The translations under genes and the position numbers were made by a program. DNA of 48,845 bases from an uncultured Lachnospiraceae bacterium. GTDB taxonomy: Bacteria; Bacillota; Clostridia; Lachnospirales; Lachnospiraceae. The notes beneath the pieces were generated by a model that was not told the origin of the DNA, did not search any database, and saw only the letters and a list, made by a program, of their open reading frames with translations. Shown piece after piece: positions 7,716-15,866 of this stretch (position 1 is the first letter of the stretch; each line of letters begins with the position of its first letter). The DNA lies in the NCBI GenBank assembly GCA_947625135.1, contig CANQNE010000018.1, positions 1 to 48,845 of the forward strand. Direction: 5' to 3'.

Positions 7716-9167
7716 ATGAAACGTTTCTTTCCCGGCAGGGTTTTGATCTGCATAATTTCAGCGATCCTGATATTGGCGGCAGGCGCTTTTGCCATCCTGC
7801 ATCATCTCACGGTCTTTGTCTCCTACACACCCAATCCCTGTCAGGAAACCAGCGCCCCTTTAGCCAACCCCTACCGGGGATTTTATCATATCCGCGGCTA
7901 TTACCTGCCTCTGGAAGACCAGACTCTGGAACAGACCCTGTCTGATCACATCCAGTGGGACGCCTCTTATCAGCTGGTTCAGATTCAGATCAATCTCCGC
8001 TCCTACCGCTCCGGCGATATCGACGAGAATGGGCTTTCCCAGCTAAACCGGATCTTTGCCGCATGGGGCGAGGCCCATAAGCAGATGATCGTCCGGTTTC
8101 TCTATGATTGGGACGGGAACGCCGCCCAGAGCGAACCGGACAATGTGGAACAAATCCTGCGCCATATAGAACAAGTCGCACCCATCGTCAATGCCCACGC
8201 AGACCATATCTATATTCTTCAGGGTATTTTTGTGGGAAACTGCGGTGAGATGCACAGCACCCCCTACATGGATGAACCGGTGATGCGCCGGCTGCTGAGC
8301 CGTCTTTCAGAATTGATCACTCCATCGATCTTCCTGTCTGTGCGCACGCCGGCACAATGGCGCACCGCCACCGGATACCGGCAGGTGCCCGATCCTTTTC
8401 CTGCATTTCCCACCAGTCAGGACACGCCCTCCCAAATACTGGCCGGCCGGCTGGGCCTGTTTAACGACGGCATGCTGGGCTCCGACATTGATGTGGGAAC
8501 ATACGGCTACACCGCCCTCTCAGACTCCTCGCCGCTGACCGCAAAGGGCACCCGGGAGGAGGAGCTGCAATTTCAATCCGCCCTCTGCCGCTATGTGCCC
8601 AACGGCGGTGAGGTGGTCCTGGATAATCCCTATAATGATCTTCCCGCCGCCGTTTCCGATCTGACCCGCATGAACGTATCTTATCTGAACGCGGCGCACG
8701 ACGGCGCCGTGCTGGACAAATGGCGGGCTTACACCTGCCATACTGACGATTGCTTTGACGGATGCAGCGGCTATGACTACATCGCCGCCAGACTTGGCTA
8801 CCGCTATGTGCTGCAAAGCTCCGACGTCACAAAAAAGAATGATAAAAACACCGCCGAACTGTCTGTCACCTTAAAAAACGCCGGATTTTCCGGAAGCCTG
8901 AAGCAGTTCCCCATGGAGATCACCCTGCAGGAGTCAGATACCGGCGAAACCTTTTCTTTCCCCCTTGAGGGGGATCTGCGCCTGCTCTGGGGCGGTGAAA
9001 CAGGCGCCTATACCTGCACCCTGCCCTTAAAGGAGCTTCCTGAAGGACATTACTCCGTCTATTTTTCTTTGAAGGATCCGGCGGACCAACAGCAGATCCT
9101 GCTTGCAAACAACCTGCAGCAAACGTCTCTCGGGTACGCTGCAGGCACCCTCACTGTGGAAAAATAA
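7716..9167 (+). CDS. DUF4874/DUF4832 protein, membrane-anchored, putative glycan-active
   Basis: The 483-residue protein has an N-terminal membrane anchor or uncleaved signal (residues 7-30). A DUF4874-type start N-P-Y-R-G-F-Y follows near residue 50 and a C-terminal DUF4832-type beta domain completes it. The middle shows Q-G-I-F-V-G-N-C-G-E-M-H, L-F-N-D-G-M and P-N-G-G-E, all shared with the paralogue at 9151-10473. DUF4874 resembles a TIM barrel of the glycoside hydrolase clans, and the G-E-M-H glutamate would be a candidate acid residue. Activity is inferred. ATG 7716 is preferred over 7689 because GGAGG sits 7 nt before it. Its 3' end overlaps the convergent paralogue by 17 bp. Probably an extracytoplasmic partner of the exopolysaccharide system. 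Confidence 0.82.
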   Translation: MKRFFPGRVLICIISAILILAAGAFAILHHLTVFVSYTPNPCQETSAPLANPYRGFYHIRGYYLPLEDQTLEQTLSDHIQWDASYQLVQIQINLRSYRSGDIDENGLSQLNRIFAAWGEAHKQMIVRFLYDWDGNAAQSEPDNVEQILRHIEQVAPIVNAHADHIYILQGIFVGNCGEMHSTPYMDEPVMRRLLSRLSELITPSIFLSVRTPAQWRTATGYRQVPDPFPAFPTSQDTPSQILAGRLGLFNDGMLGSDIDVGTYGYTALSDSSPLTAKGTREEELQFQSALCRYVPNGGEVVLDNPYNDLPAAVSDLTRMNVSYLNAAHDGAVLDKWRAYTCHTDDCFDGCSGYDYIAARLGYRYVLQSSDVTKKNDKNTAELSVTLKNAGFSGSLKQFPMEITLQESDTGETFSFPLEGDLRLLWGGETGAYTCTLPLKELPEGHYSVYFSLKDPADQQQILLANNLQQTSLGYAAGTLTVEK

Positions 9168-10473
9168 TTCCCAGCGGCACTTCCTCCCCGGCATTTTCAT
9201 TTGCAAAAAAAATCACCTGCCGGTCACAGGACTGGGTCAGCATAAGAGAGATCGCCGCCCCCTCTTTGTTCTCCTTTGTCTGCCGCCCGAAAAGCTCCGG
9301 CTCCGTCAGTTCCCTCATCACCGTCACCACTGTGCCGCTGTCCCATTTATCCGGGTCTGCAGGCACCGGATAACGGCGCGTTTCACCGGATCGGCGCACG
9401 ATCAGCCAAAGCTGCGCCTTTTTACAAAAATTCCCGAATCCTCTGTTTCTGATGAGAATCTGAATCTGACAGGCGCCGGCGTCCTGCCGTCTGTCTTTTT
9501 TCATCCACGTGACATGGACATCCTCCACCACAAACCGATAGCCCAGGTGGAGCCCGATATATTCGTAAACGCTCAGCTGGCTGTAAGGCGCTTTTGCAGC
9601 ACAGGGCGTTTCTTTCCATTCTCTGATCCGTTCTTCCCCGTAAGTCTTGTTCAGGTAACAGACGTGCATCTGCCCAAGGGCCCGCACCGTCTCCCCAAAG
9701 GGGACCGGAGCCTCTCCGATCGCCTCTCCCCCGTTTGGGCTGCGGCACAAAAACCGCTCCTGAAAGGCAAACTCCGCTTCTGCGCCCCATGGCGCCTTCC
9801 AGCTTCCCTGGCTCTTTCCTTCCCCATAGGTACCAAGATGGGTTTGGGAGGCAAACATGCCGTCGTTGAACAGCGCAAGTTTTTTATCCTGCATTTCCTC
9901 TTTTCTACACAGCATACGCAGCTGCACCGGCCGCCGTACTCCGATAAAGCAGCGGTCCTGTACCGCATCCTTCATGGTGCCATACAACGCGCACAGCTGT
10001 TTTTCCGAGAGAAACCGGGAATGGTGCATTTCTCCCCAGCTTCCCACAAACAGGCCCTGAAAAACCAGGATCTGATCTGCATAACGGCAGAGCAGCGGGC
10101 CGATCTGCCCCATGTGCGTCTGTACCATAGACAAAAAAGACGGCTCCCGCTGGATGCCCTTTCCCTCCCGGTCGTATGTGACCCGGAGGATCATCTGTTT
10201 TCTATGCTCGGCAAAAAAACCGAAAATACGATCTATCTGATCCAGTTCTTCGGAAGACAGCGCGCTCTCCCGGCAGCTGCCGATGTCGATCATCACCAGC
10301 GCAAGGGTGTCTTCCTCATCCAGACACCAGCGAAGCTCCGCAAAATCTATCTCCTGCCCTGCAGAAAACGGATAGATCCTGTACCAGCCCCGCCCCGGAT
10401 TGCGAAGCCCGCCCGCGGATTCCTGAAGCGGCGCCTTCTGAAATTTTCCTCTTCTAATTCCCGGAAAAATCAT
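9151..10473 (-). CDS. DUF4874/DUF4832 protein, cytoplasmic-type paralogue
   Basis: The 440-residue protein has the same domain order as the gene at 7716-9167 but no signal peptide. N-P-G-R-G-W-Y lies near residue 26, then Q-G-L-F-V-G-S-W-G-E-M-H, L-F-N-D-G-M, P-N-G-G-E and a C-terminal beta-rich DUF4832 region. ATG 10473 (M-I-F-P-G-I) has AGGAG 9 nt upstream; the longer frame to 10497 is less likely. It overlaps the upstream GT2 gene by 20 bp and is the last gene of the Pel-like operon. The lack of an export signal contrasts with its paralogue and suggests one copy works outside and one inside the cell, or that export uses another route. Family call good; function unknown. Confidence 0.8.
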   Translation of the reverse strand: MIFPGIRRGKFQKAPLQESAGGLRNPGRGWYRIYPFSAGQEIDFAELRWCLDEEDTLALVMIDIGSCRESALSSEELDQIDRIFGFFAEHRKQMILRVTYDREGKGIQREPSFLSMVQTHMGQIGPLLCRYADQILVFQGLFVGSWGEMHHSRFLSEKQLCALYGTMKDAVQDRCFIGVRRPVQLRMLCRKEEMQDKKLALFNDGMFASQTHLGTYGEGKSQGSWKAPWGAEAEFAFQERFLCRSPNGGEAIGEAPVPFGETVRALGQMHVCYLNKTYGEERIREWKETPCAAKAPYSQLSVYEYIGLHLGYRFVVEDVHVTWMKKDRRQDAGACQIQILIRNRGFGNFCKKAQLWLIVRRSGETRRYPVPADPDKWDSGTVVTVMRELTEPELFGRQTKENKEGAAISLMLTQSCDRQVIFFANENAGEEVPLGIIFPQ

Positions 10474-11239
10474 CTTCCCTTTCTCCTGCCCCTGCATTCC
10501 ATTTCAGCACTTTGATCTTGAAGACTACCGCCAAGATACTGAAAAACATGCGGATCATATACACCACCGGCTTCAGCCCGGAGTGCATGCTGGTTCCCGA
10601 CTGCCTCACGTGCATCACCGCCGGAACTTCCTTTACCCGGAATCCAAGAAGCAGCATCTGCATGATCATATTGGCATCGGGATATCTGTCGTCAAAGTTA
10701 TTGTACTGGGAGTAAAACAGCGCCGCCCTCCGGCTGAGTCCCTGCAATCCCGTAGTGGGATCCATGATCCGCTTTCCGGTTCCGATCCGGATCATATTTC
10801 GAAACAGAAAGAACGCGATCTTCTTTGCCCCCGAAACAGGGAAAGGCGTGCTTCCTTCTACAAATCGGGAACCCAGTATGATGTCCGGCAGCTTGCCGTT
10901 TTCATCCGGCGTCTGCAGCTCTTTATAGATCACCGGTATATTGCACACATCATGCTGCCCGTCCGCGTCCATTTGTATAATGTATCTGTACTTTCTCCGA
11001 ATGGCGTATTTGTATCCCAGCCGCAATCCGCCGCCATAACCCAGATTGAAAACATGGGTCACAAGGGCGTGCTTTCTTTTCTTCACAAGCATATTTGTTC
11101 TGTCCGATGAGTGATCATTCATAACCAGTACATCGGCAATGGCGGCAATCTCCGGTTTTTCCAGCTGCTCCAGCACCGAGCCGATATTTTCCTCCTCATT
11201 ATAGGCAGGCATAATGATCAGCAGATCTTTTTTCGCCAT
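10454..11239 (-). CDS. GT2 glycosyltransferase, polyprenyl-phosphate sugar synthase type
   Basis: The 261-residue GT-A enzyme has the dolichyl-phosphate mannose synthase-like pattern: I-I-M-P-A-Y-N-E-E-E-N-I at residues 8-19, M-N-D-H-S-S-D-R-T, and the metal-binding Q-M-D-A-D-G-Q-H near residue 90. The C-terminal third has one hydrophobic stretch but no large membrane domain. Such enzymes usually put a sugar on undecaprenyl phosphate on the inner side of the membrane. The DUF2304 gene two places upstream is a common partner of this enzyme type. It is the tenth gene of the Pel-like operon, 13 nt after the GT4 gene. Sugar unknown. Confidence 0.9.
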   Translation of the reverse strand: MAKKDLLIIMPAYNEEENIGSVLEQLEKPEIAAIADVLVMNDHSSDRTNMLVKKRKHALVTHVFNLGYGGGLRLGYKYAIRRKYRYIIQMDADGQHDVCNIPVIYKELQTPDENGKLPDIILGSRFVEGSTPFPVSGAKKIAFFLFRNMIRIGTGKRIMDPTTGLQGLSRRAALFYSQYNNFDDRYPDANMIMQMLLLGFRVKEVPAVMHVRQSGTSMHSGLKPVVYMIRMFFSILAVVFKIKVLKWNAGAGEREDDFSGN

Positions 11240-11252
11240 AGTCTTCTACTCC

Positions 11253-12458
11253 TCATTGATGTAATAATTCCAATAACATGAAAATATCTTCCTCATAAGC
11301 GATCTGTTTTAAAACCGCCCGGCTTCCGTAAGTCTTTGCCAGCTCCTCGTTCCGGAGCAGAGAACAGATCGCCTCTTTGGCCTCCTTCGGATCCAGCTGA
11401 CACAAAATACCGTCCTGGCCGCTTATGATCTGTTCCCGGTTTCCGCTGCAGTCAGAAGCGATGATCGGTTTTCCCAGTACCTGCGCCTCCTGAATGGCAA
11501 TGCTCTTGCCCTCAAACCGGGTGAGATGCACATAAAGATCCGCCTGCGCATAATAGGGATAGGGATTTTTCTTTGCCCCCAGAAGCACAAATTCTTCCTG
11601 CAGGCCAAGAGAAGCGATCTGTTTCTCCAGTTCCTCTCTCAGATCTCCCTCTCCCAGCACATACCAGCGAACCGGATATCCCTCGTCCTTCAGCAGCTTC
11701 ATCGTTTTGATCGCCAGATCGTACCCCTTTTGGTACACCAGCCTTCCCACGGACAGAATCCGCTTTCCTTCATAGCCGTCGGAAAAGCCGCCGGGTTCCT
11801 CAGACAATCTTCGTATGCGCGCCTCATCCAGCATATTATGGAAGATCCTTGTTCTGTCTTCACATTCGGGATAAACTTCCAGAAAATGCTTCCGCACCTC
11901 TCCCGACACCGTGAAGATCCGGTCAAATCTTAAAAAGCAATCCTTATCCAGCCTGCGGGTGTACCCTGCCTGACGATAATCAATATGTATAAACGCCGCC
12001 TTCTTTTTTGCCCGAACATGATCCGCCACATAGTATGCGGAACCGCCCTCCAGATACGCCACAGCCAGATCGTATTCCTCCTGCAAAAGCTCTGCTCCGT
12101 CCGAAAGCACCCGCCACAGCAGTTTGTCCGCCTGAAGCTTTCCCTTCGCCATCATCGCTGCGGCGTTGGCAAGTACGTAAGGGAGATTTTTCAGCCCCGA
12201 TCCCCGGGATAACCCTGACCGGATCACCTTTTTTCGCAGACACTTCCTGCCTTCTTTGGATAACACCGACGCATCGCTGTAGTTTCTGTTGCAGAGGACA
12301 ACTTCTTTTGGCAGATCATGCACCAGCTCTCCCTGTCCGGTCAGTACATAGAGGGAGATCGCAAGCTCTTCCCCCTGCAGTCTGCGAAACAGTTCCAGCA
12401 GCGCGACTTCCGCGCCGGCATGTCCCAGCGTATTGATCACAAATAATACTTTCTTCAT
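11253..12458 (-). CDS. GT4 family glycosyltransferase
   Basis: The 401-residue GT-B enzyme starts K-K-V-L-F-V-I-N-T-L-G-H-A-G-A-E, the Gly-rich N-terminal loop of GT4. The donor half has S-V-G-R-L-V-Y-Q-K-G and the E-x7-E element F-E-G-K-S-I-A-I-Q-E. Three in-frame ATGs lie at 12470, 12464 and 12458. The last is chosen because GGGGA sits about 5 nt ahead and the protein then begins at the conserved strand. Located in the Pel-like operon between DUF2304 and the GT2 gene, it probably adds a decoration or primer sugar. PelF is the expected polymerase of the pathway, so this enzyme is an accessory not found in the classical pel operon. Confidence 0.9.
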   Translation of the reverse strand: MKKVLFVINTLGHAGAEVALLELFRRLQGEELAISLYVLTGQGELVHDLPKEVVLCNRNYSDASVLSKEGRKCLRKKVIRSGLSRGSGLKNLPYVLANAAAMMAKGKLQADKLLWRVLSDGAELLQEEYDLAVAYLEGGSAYYVADHVRAKKKAAFIHIDYRQAGYTRRLDKDCFLRFDRIFTVSGEVRKHFLEVYPECEDRTRIFHNMLDEARIRRLSEEPGGFSDGYEGKRILSVGRLVYQKGYDLAIKTMKLLKDEGYPVRWYVLGEGDLREELEKQIASLGLQEEFVLLGAKKNPYPYYAQADLYVHLTRFEGKSIAIQEAQVLGKPIIASDCSGNREQIISGQDGILCQLDPKEAKEAICSLLRNEELAKTYGSRAVLKQIAYEEDIFMLLELLHQ

Positions 12459-12482
12459 TTTCATCCCCATTTCGGAGTGTTC

Positions 12483-12869
12483 TTATTTGATCTCCATGAT
12501 ATCTTCCCCTGTCATTTCCTCCATCTTGGCAAGCACTCTCTGCAGTTCACAGTTTATCAGTGATACCTGCATGGCAAGCTCCTGATTTTTCGCCATCAGG
12601 CCGGAAACCACCATACTGATGAAAAACAGGATCCAGATCACTACGATACCTAAGATCAACACCACCACGCACAGCTCGGCAGATATCAGCCTGCTCCATG
12701 CAGACAATCCGGGAACCGCGCCCAAAAGAATCAGGATCACAGAAAACACACCCCATGCGAACCCGAAATTTTCCCGCATCTTCTGCCGGCAGTAACACAT
12801 AAAATCTGCGATCAGCAGCACGATGCCGATAGCCACGACGAAAATCCTCATAATCTCTGCGCTTCCCAT
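12483..12869 (-). CDS. DUF2304 family small membrane protein
   Basis: The 128-residue protein has three predicted membrane helices (about residues 8-25, 38-56 and 67-88) and a C-terminal amphipathic, coiled-coil-like tail. This is the layout of DUF2304 (PF10066). These proteins are usually coded next to dolichyl-phosphate-mannose-synthase-like GT2 enzymes, and one is nearby at 10,454-11,239. They are thought to be membrane partners, but biochemistry is scarce. The ATG at 12869 overlaps the pelG stop (TAATG), so translation is coupled. An internal ATG at 12851 is a weaker alternative. Confidence 0.75.
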   Translation of the reverse strand: MGSAEIMRIFVVAIGIVLLIADFMCYCRQKMRENFGFAWGVFSVILILLGAVPGLSAWSRLISAELCVVVLILGIVVIWILFFISMVVSGLMAKNQELAMQVSLINCELQRVLAKMEEMTGEDIMEIK

Positions 12870-14353
12870 TATGTTTTCCTCTCCTCTCTCTTTTTTTCCT
12901 GTTCTCTTAATTCCTGATAAACGTCAAATACTTTTCCGGAAGGCTTCTTCCCGATCCCTTTCTGCAGCAGGCTTCCCCGGCAGAATATATGGATATCCAG
13001 ATTTTTGGAAACCCATCTGAGCCGCAGATAAGCGGAGACCCAGCCGGCAAACGAGCCTGCCAGAACACCCACGCCGTACCAGATATCCGGCAGCGCCGTG
13101 GCGATGACGCTTCCCAGAAACGTGGTGAGGCAAAACACCACAGAGGTGATGACTGCCCCCTGCAGATCGTTGAAGTAATACAAAAACAAGATCTCTGCAT
13201 ACATGATAAACAGGATGAAATATCCTGCCGCAAGACAGGGATAGATCCGGATGGTCAGGCCGGAAAATCCGACCCGGGGCAGCAGAATGATGCAGAACAG
13301 GAAAATAATCACCGTGATGATAAACTGAATCCGCACCAGATTCATGATCTCGTCGATCAGCTGCCCGAACATCCGCGATTTTGCAATGCGGATATCCGAA
13401 CCTCTTCCGCCGATCACCGCCTCCGAATATGCCTTGTAACGTTCGTGGAAATTCATTTCTATCCGGGATATAAAGATGATGCTGGCGGAGATATTGGTAA
13501 ACATGGCAAGACAAGTAGCCATGTCATAGGGCTGGGCGCACACAAAACTTTTTGCCACCGTCATCCGCATGTCGGTCGTCCAGAACACAAAATTGTGGAT
13601 ATATAACCCCAGCGTATAAAAGAAATTCGTCACCACCAGCTCCCAGTAACGCCTGAAGTACTGAAAAATCCTTCTGTACTGATTGCTGTTTTCTTTGAAA
13701 TAACTCTTGATCCTGGCAAACTCCAGACAGGCGATCAGGAAAAACCCTATCGTCAGCGCCAGCAGCATGCTGTAGGGTATTGCTAAATGAAATACAAACA
13801 CGAACAAAAGGGACAGCAAAAATGCCACCACCATACCAAGCGTAAAGTAAAAGGAGATCTTTTTGTAATCCTTACATATTGACAAATACAGCATAGAATA
13901 AAACACCAGCACAAGAGAGATGTAACCGCAGAACCCGGTAAACACATAGTACAGCTCCACCTTCCCCACAAAATATTCATGGATGCAGAAGGGAATTCCC
14001 AGAAGGCAGCTCAGCAGCAGGTTCAGCAGCATCCCCATGTAGTAACAGGCCATGATATCCTCAAAACGCTCTTCATAAATGATATCGGACATATAACGGG
14101 ACAGCACCGCGTTGAAGGGCGAAGCGCTCAAGAGAGAAAAGATAAAGATGTACAGCACCGTACAGGCAAACATCTCTCTTGGCATATAGCCCACATGGGA
14201 AAATCCCAGTACCTTCCCCATGAGCAAAATATTTCCGATCACCAGAAACATGGGCGCAATGGTTACGATTGTACTGTATAAAAATCCGTATAAACTGGTT
14301 GTGAGGGTGTTTTTCTCAAAGATCCGATTGAGTTTTACACCAATTCCCGCCAT
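12869..14353 (-). CDS. pelG: PelG-like exopolysaccharide membrane transporter
   Basis: The 494-residue polytopic protein (about 12 helices) begins M-A-G-I-G-V-K-L-N and continues with T-S-L-Y-G-F-L-Y-S-T-I-V-T-I-A-P-M, the characteristic start of PelG, a MOP-superfamily member. In the Pel system PelG sits in the inner-membrane complex with PelD, PelE and PelF and moves the polymer across the membrane. Here it is coded 43 bp after pelF and overlaps DUF2304. It ends in a basic, Lys/Glu-rich tail (about residues 470-494). Order (F then G) and length match known pelFG pairs. Confidence 0.92.
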   Translation of the reverse strand: MAGIGVKLNRIFEKNTLTTSLYGFLYSTIVTIAPMFLVIGNILLMGKVLGFSHVGYMPREMFACTVLYIFIFSLLSASPFNAVLSRYMSDIIYEERFEDIMACYYMGMLLNLLLSCLLGIPFCIHEYFVGKVELYYVFTGFCGYISLVLVFYSMLYLSICKDYKKISFYFTLGMVVAFLLSLLFVFVFHLAIPYSMLLALTIGFFLIACLEFARIKSYFKENSNQYRRIFQYFRRYWELVVTNFFYTLGLYIHNFVFWTTDMRMTVAKSFVCAQPYDMATCLAMFTNISASIIFISRIEMNFHERYKAYSEAVIGGRGSDIRIAKSRMFGQLIDEIMNLVRIQFIITVIIFLFCIILLPRVGFSGLTIRIYPCLAAGYFILFIMYAEILFLYYFNDLQGAVITSVVFCLTTFLGSVIATALPDIWYGVGVLAGSFAGWVSAYLRLRWVSKNLDIHIFCRGSLLQKGIGKKPSGKVFDVYQELREQEKKREERKT

Positions 14354-14396
14354 TGCCGTTTTCCTCCCTTTTCATGGTCTTTTCCTGATCACGCAA

Positions 14397-15854
14397 TTAT
14401 AAGCTCGGCTTAAAATCCTCCTCTGTCCAGGGGATCTCCATCACCCGGGCAAAATCCTGATAAAGCTGTTTGTAAGTTTCTTTCATATCCTGCAGCTTGT
14501 ATTTGGACATCACCCGTTTGTAACCGGCTTCTCCCATTCTCTGCCGCCGTTTTCCGCTTGCGGCCAGCTTCAGGATCGCTCTTGCTATCTCGTCTACGTT
14601 CATAATGTGGGTCAGAATACCGGCTTCCCCAAAGGAATCCCCTTCCCCGTAGATCAGCCCCGCGCAGTTTCCAACGTCTGTTGCGATCACCGGCTTGCCC
14701 GCCGCATAGCTTTCCAGTATCGTCAGCGGCTGACCCTCGCTGATGCTGGTGAGAATGGTGAAATCCATCCGTCCCAGATACTCTCTTACATTGACTCTGC
14801 CGGTAAATTCCACATCGGGGATCTCCATCAGCTCCACCAGATCAAAACATTCTTTGGCGTACTCCTCGTCTTCCTCCCAGGGGCCCATGATCCAGAGCTT
14901 CAGCTCCTCATTTTCTTTCCGGGCATATCCAAATGCCTGTATCATCGTCTTCACGTCTTTTATGGGCGTCACCCGCAGAACCGCGCCAATGTTAATGTGG
15001 GCGAGATCCTCCTCCTGTTTGCCGGGAATGTCCTGAAACATCTCCACATTCACGCCGTTTGGCGTCACCCGGGTCTTTTCCGCCGGACAACCCAGTTCGA
15101 TCTGCAGCGTCCGGGCCCGCTCATAGAGGCTGGTGACAATATCCGCTCTCTCATAAGCATGGTTGGACATTTTTCTGAACTGTTCGATCCAGATATCCTT
15201 ATAGACGCCCTGCACCCAGTCCGCCTTGATCAGTTCCTCTTCCCGCTCTCTTGTGTAGATCCCATGCTCCGAGATCATCAGGCGGCTGCCATGAAAATAT
15301 TTTGCCATACTGCCCAGAATACCCGCATAGCCCGTCACAATACAGTGGTACAGGTCTGCCTTGGGCACCTCCATCTTCAGGGTAAAAAACAGCGGCAGAT
15401 AAATGGAGCGCATGGTCCACAAAAAGTCGGAAAATACGATCTGCGGATATTGGAGGTCATAAGAATCCTGAACGATCCTGAAGAAATCCTCACCCATAAG
15501 GATATCCTCAATGGAGGTGCTGGATTTCTGGAAAAGATCAAAAAGCCGCTCCCACTGTACCTCCTGATTCAACACAAGGCTCCGCAGCGCATAATAATCT
15601 TCCTTGCTCAGTTTTGATCTGCGCATTTTCTTTTTTTTCTGCTGCCACTCCTTATCCTCCAGATACAGTTCATGAACCTCCGTCACATTTTCCGGCAGCT
15701 CATATACAAAATTTCCGCTGAAGGAACGGTTGGCTACAATCGCCAATACCACAAATTCCAGATTTGGAAACGATTTGATTAAATTGTGGATCCAGCTGGA
15801 AACGCCGCCTACCACGTAAGGGTAGCAGCCCTCCGCTACAATACATATACGCAA
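14397..15854 (-). CDS. pelF: PelF-like GT4 glycosyltransferase (Pel polymerase)
   Basis: The 485-residue cytosolic GT4 enzyme starts M-R-I-C-I-V-A-E-G-C-Y-P-Y-V-V-G-G-V-S-S-W, the hallmark N-terminus of PelF. It has a donor site R-V-T-P-I-K-D-V and the E-x7-E motif S-E-G-Q-P-L-T-I-L-E. PelF polymerises the Pel polysaccharide from UDP-sugars as part of an inner-membrane complex with PelD, PelE and PelG. Pel of Pseudomonas is rich in GalNAc; the sugar here is unknown. The neighbours PelG (downstream) and PelD/PelE-like proteins (upstream in the operon) make the call firm. The next upstream gene ends 12 nt before its ATG. Confidence 0.94.
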   Translation of the reverse strand: MRICIVAEGCYPYVVGGVSSWIHNLIKSFPNLEFVVLAIVANRSFSGNFVYELPENVTEVHELYLEDKEWQQKKKKMRRSKLSKEDYYALRSLVLNQEVQWERLFDLFQKSSTSIEDILMGEDFFRIVQDSYDLQYPQIVFSDFLWTMRSIYLPLFFTLKMEVPKADLYHCIVTGYAGILGSMAKYFHGSRLMISEHGIYTREREEELIKADWVQGVYKDIWIEQFRKMSNHAYERADIVTSLYERARTLQIELGCPAEKTRVTPNGVNVEMFQDIPGKQEEDLAHINIGAVLRVTPIKDVKTMIQAFGYARKENEELKLWIMGPWEEDEEYAKECFDLVELMEIPDVEFTGRVNVREYLGRMDFTILTSISEGQPLTILESYAAGKPVIATDVGNCAGLIYGEGDSFGEAGILTHIMNVDEIARAILKLAASGKRRQRMGEAGYKRVMSKYKLQDMKETYKQLYQDFARVMEIPWTEEDFKPSL

Positions 15855-15866
15855 ATCCGTCCTCTC

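Noticed and set aside
9103-10515. 470-codon plus-strand open frame
   Set aside because: It is antisense to the DUF4832 gene on the minus strand; composition and lack of start signals mark it as a shadow.
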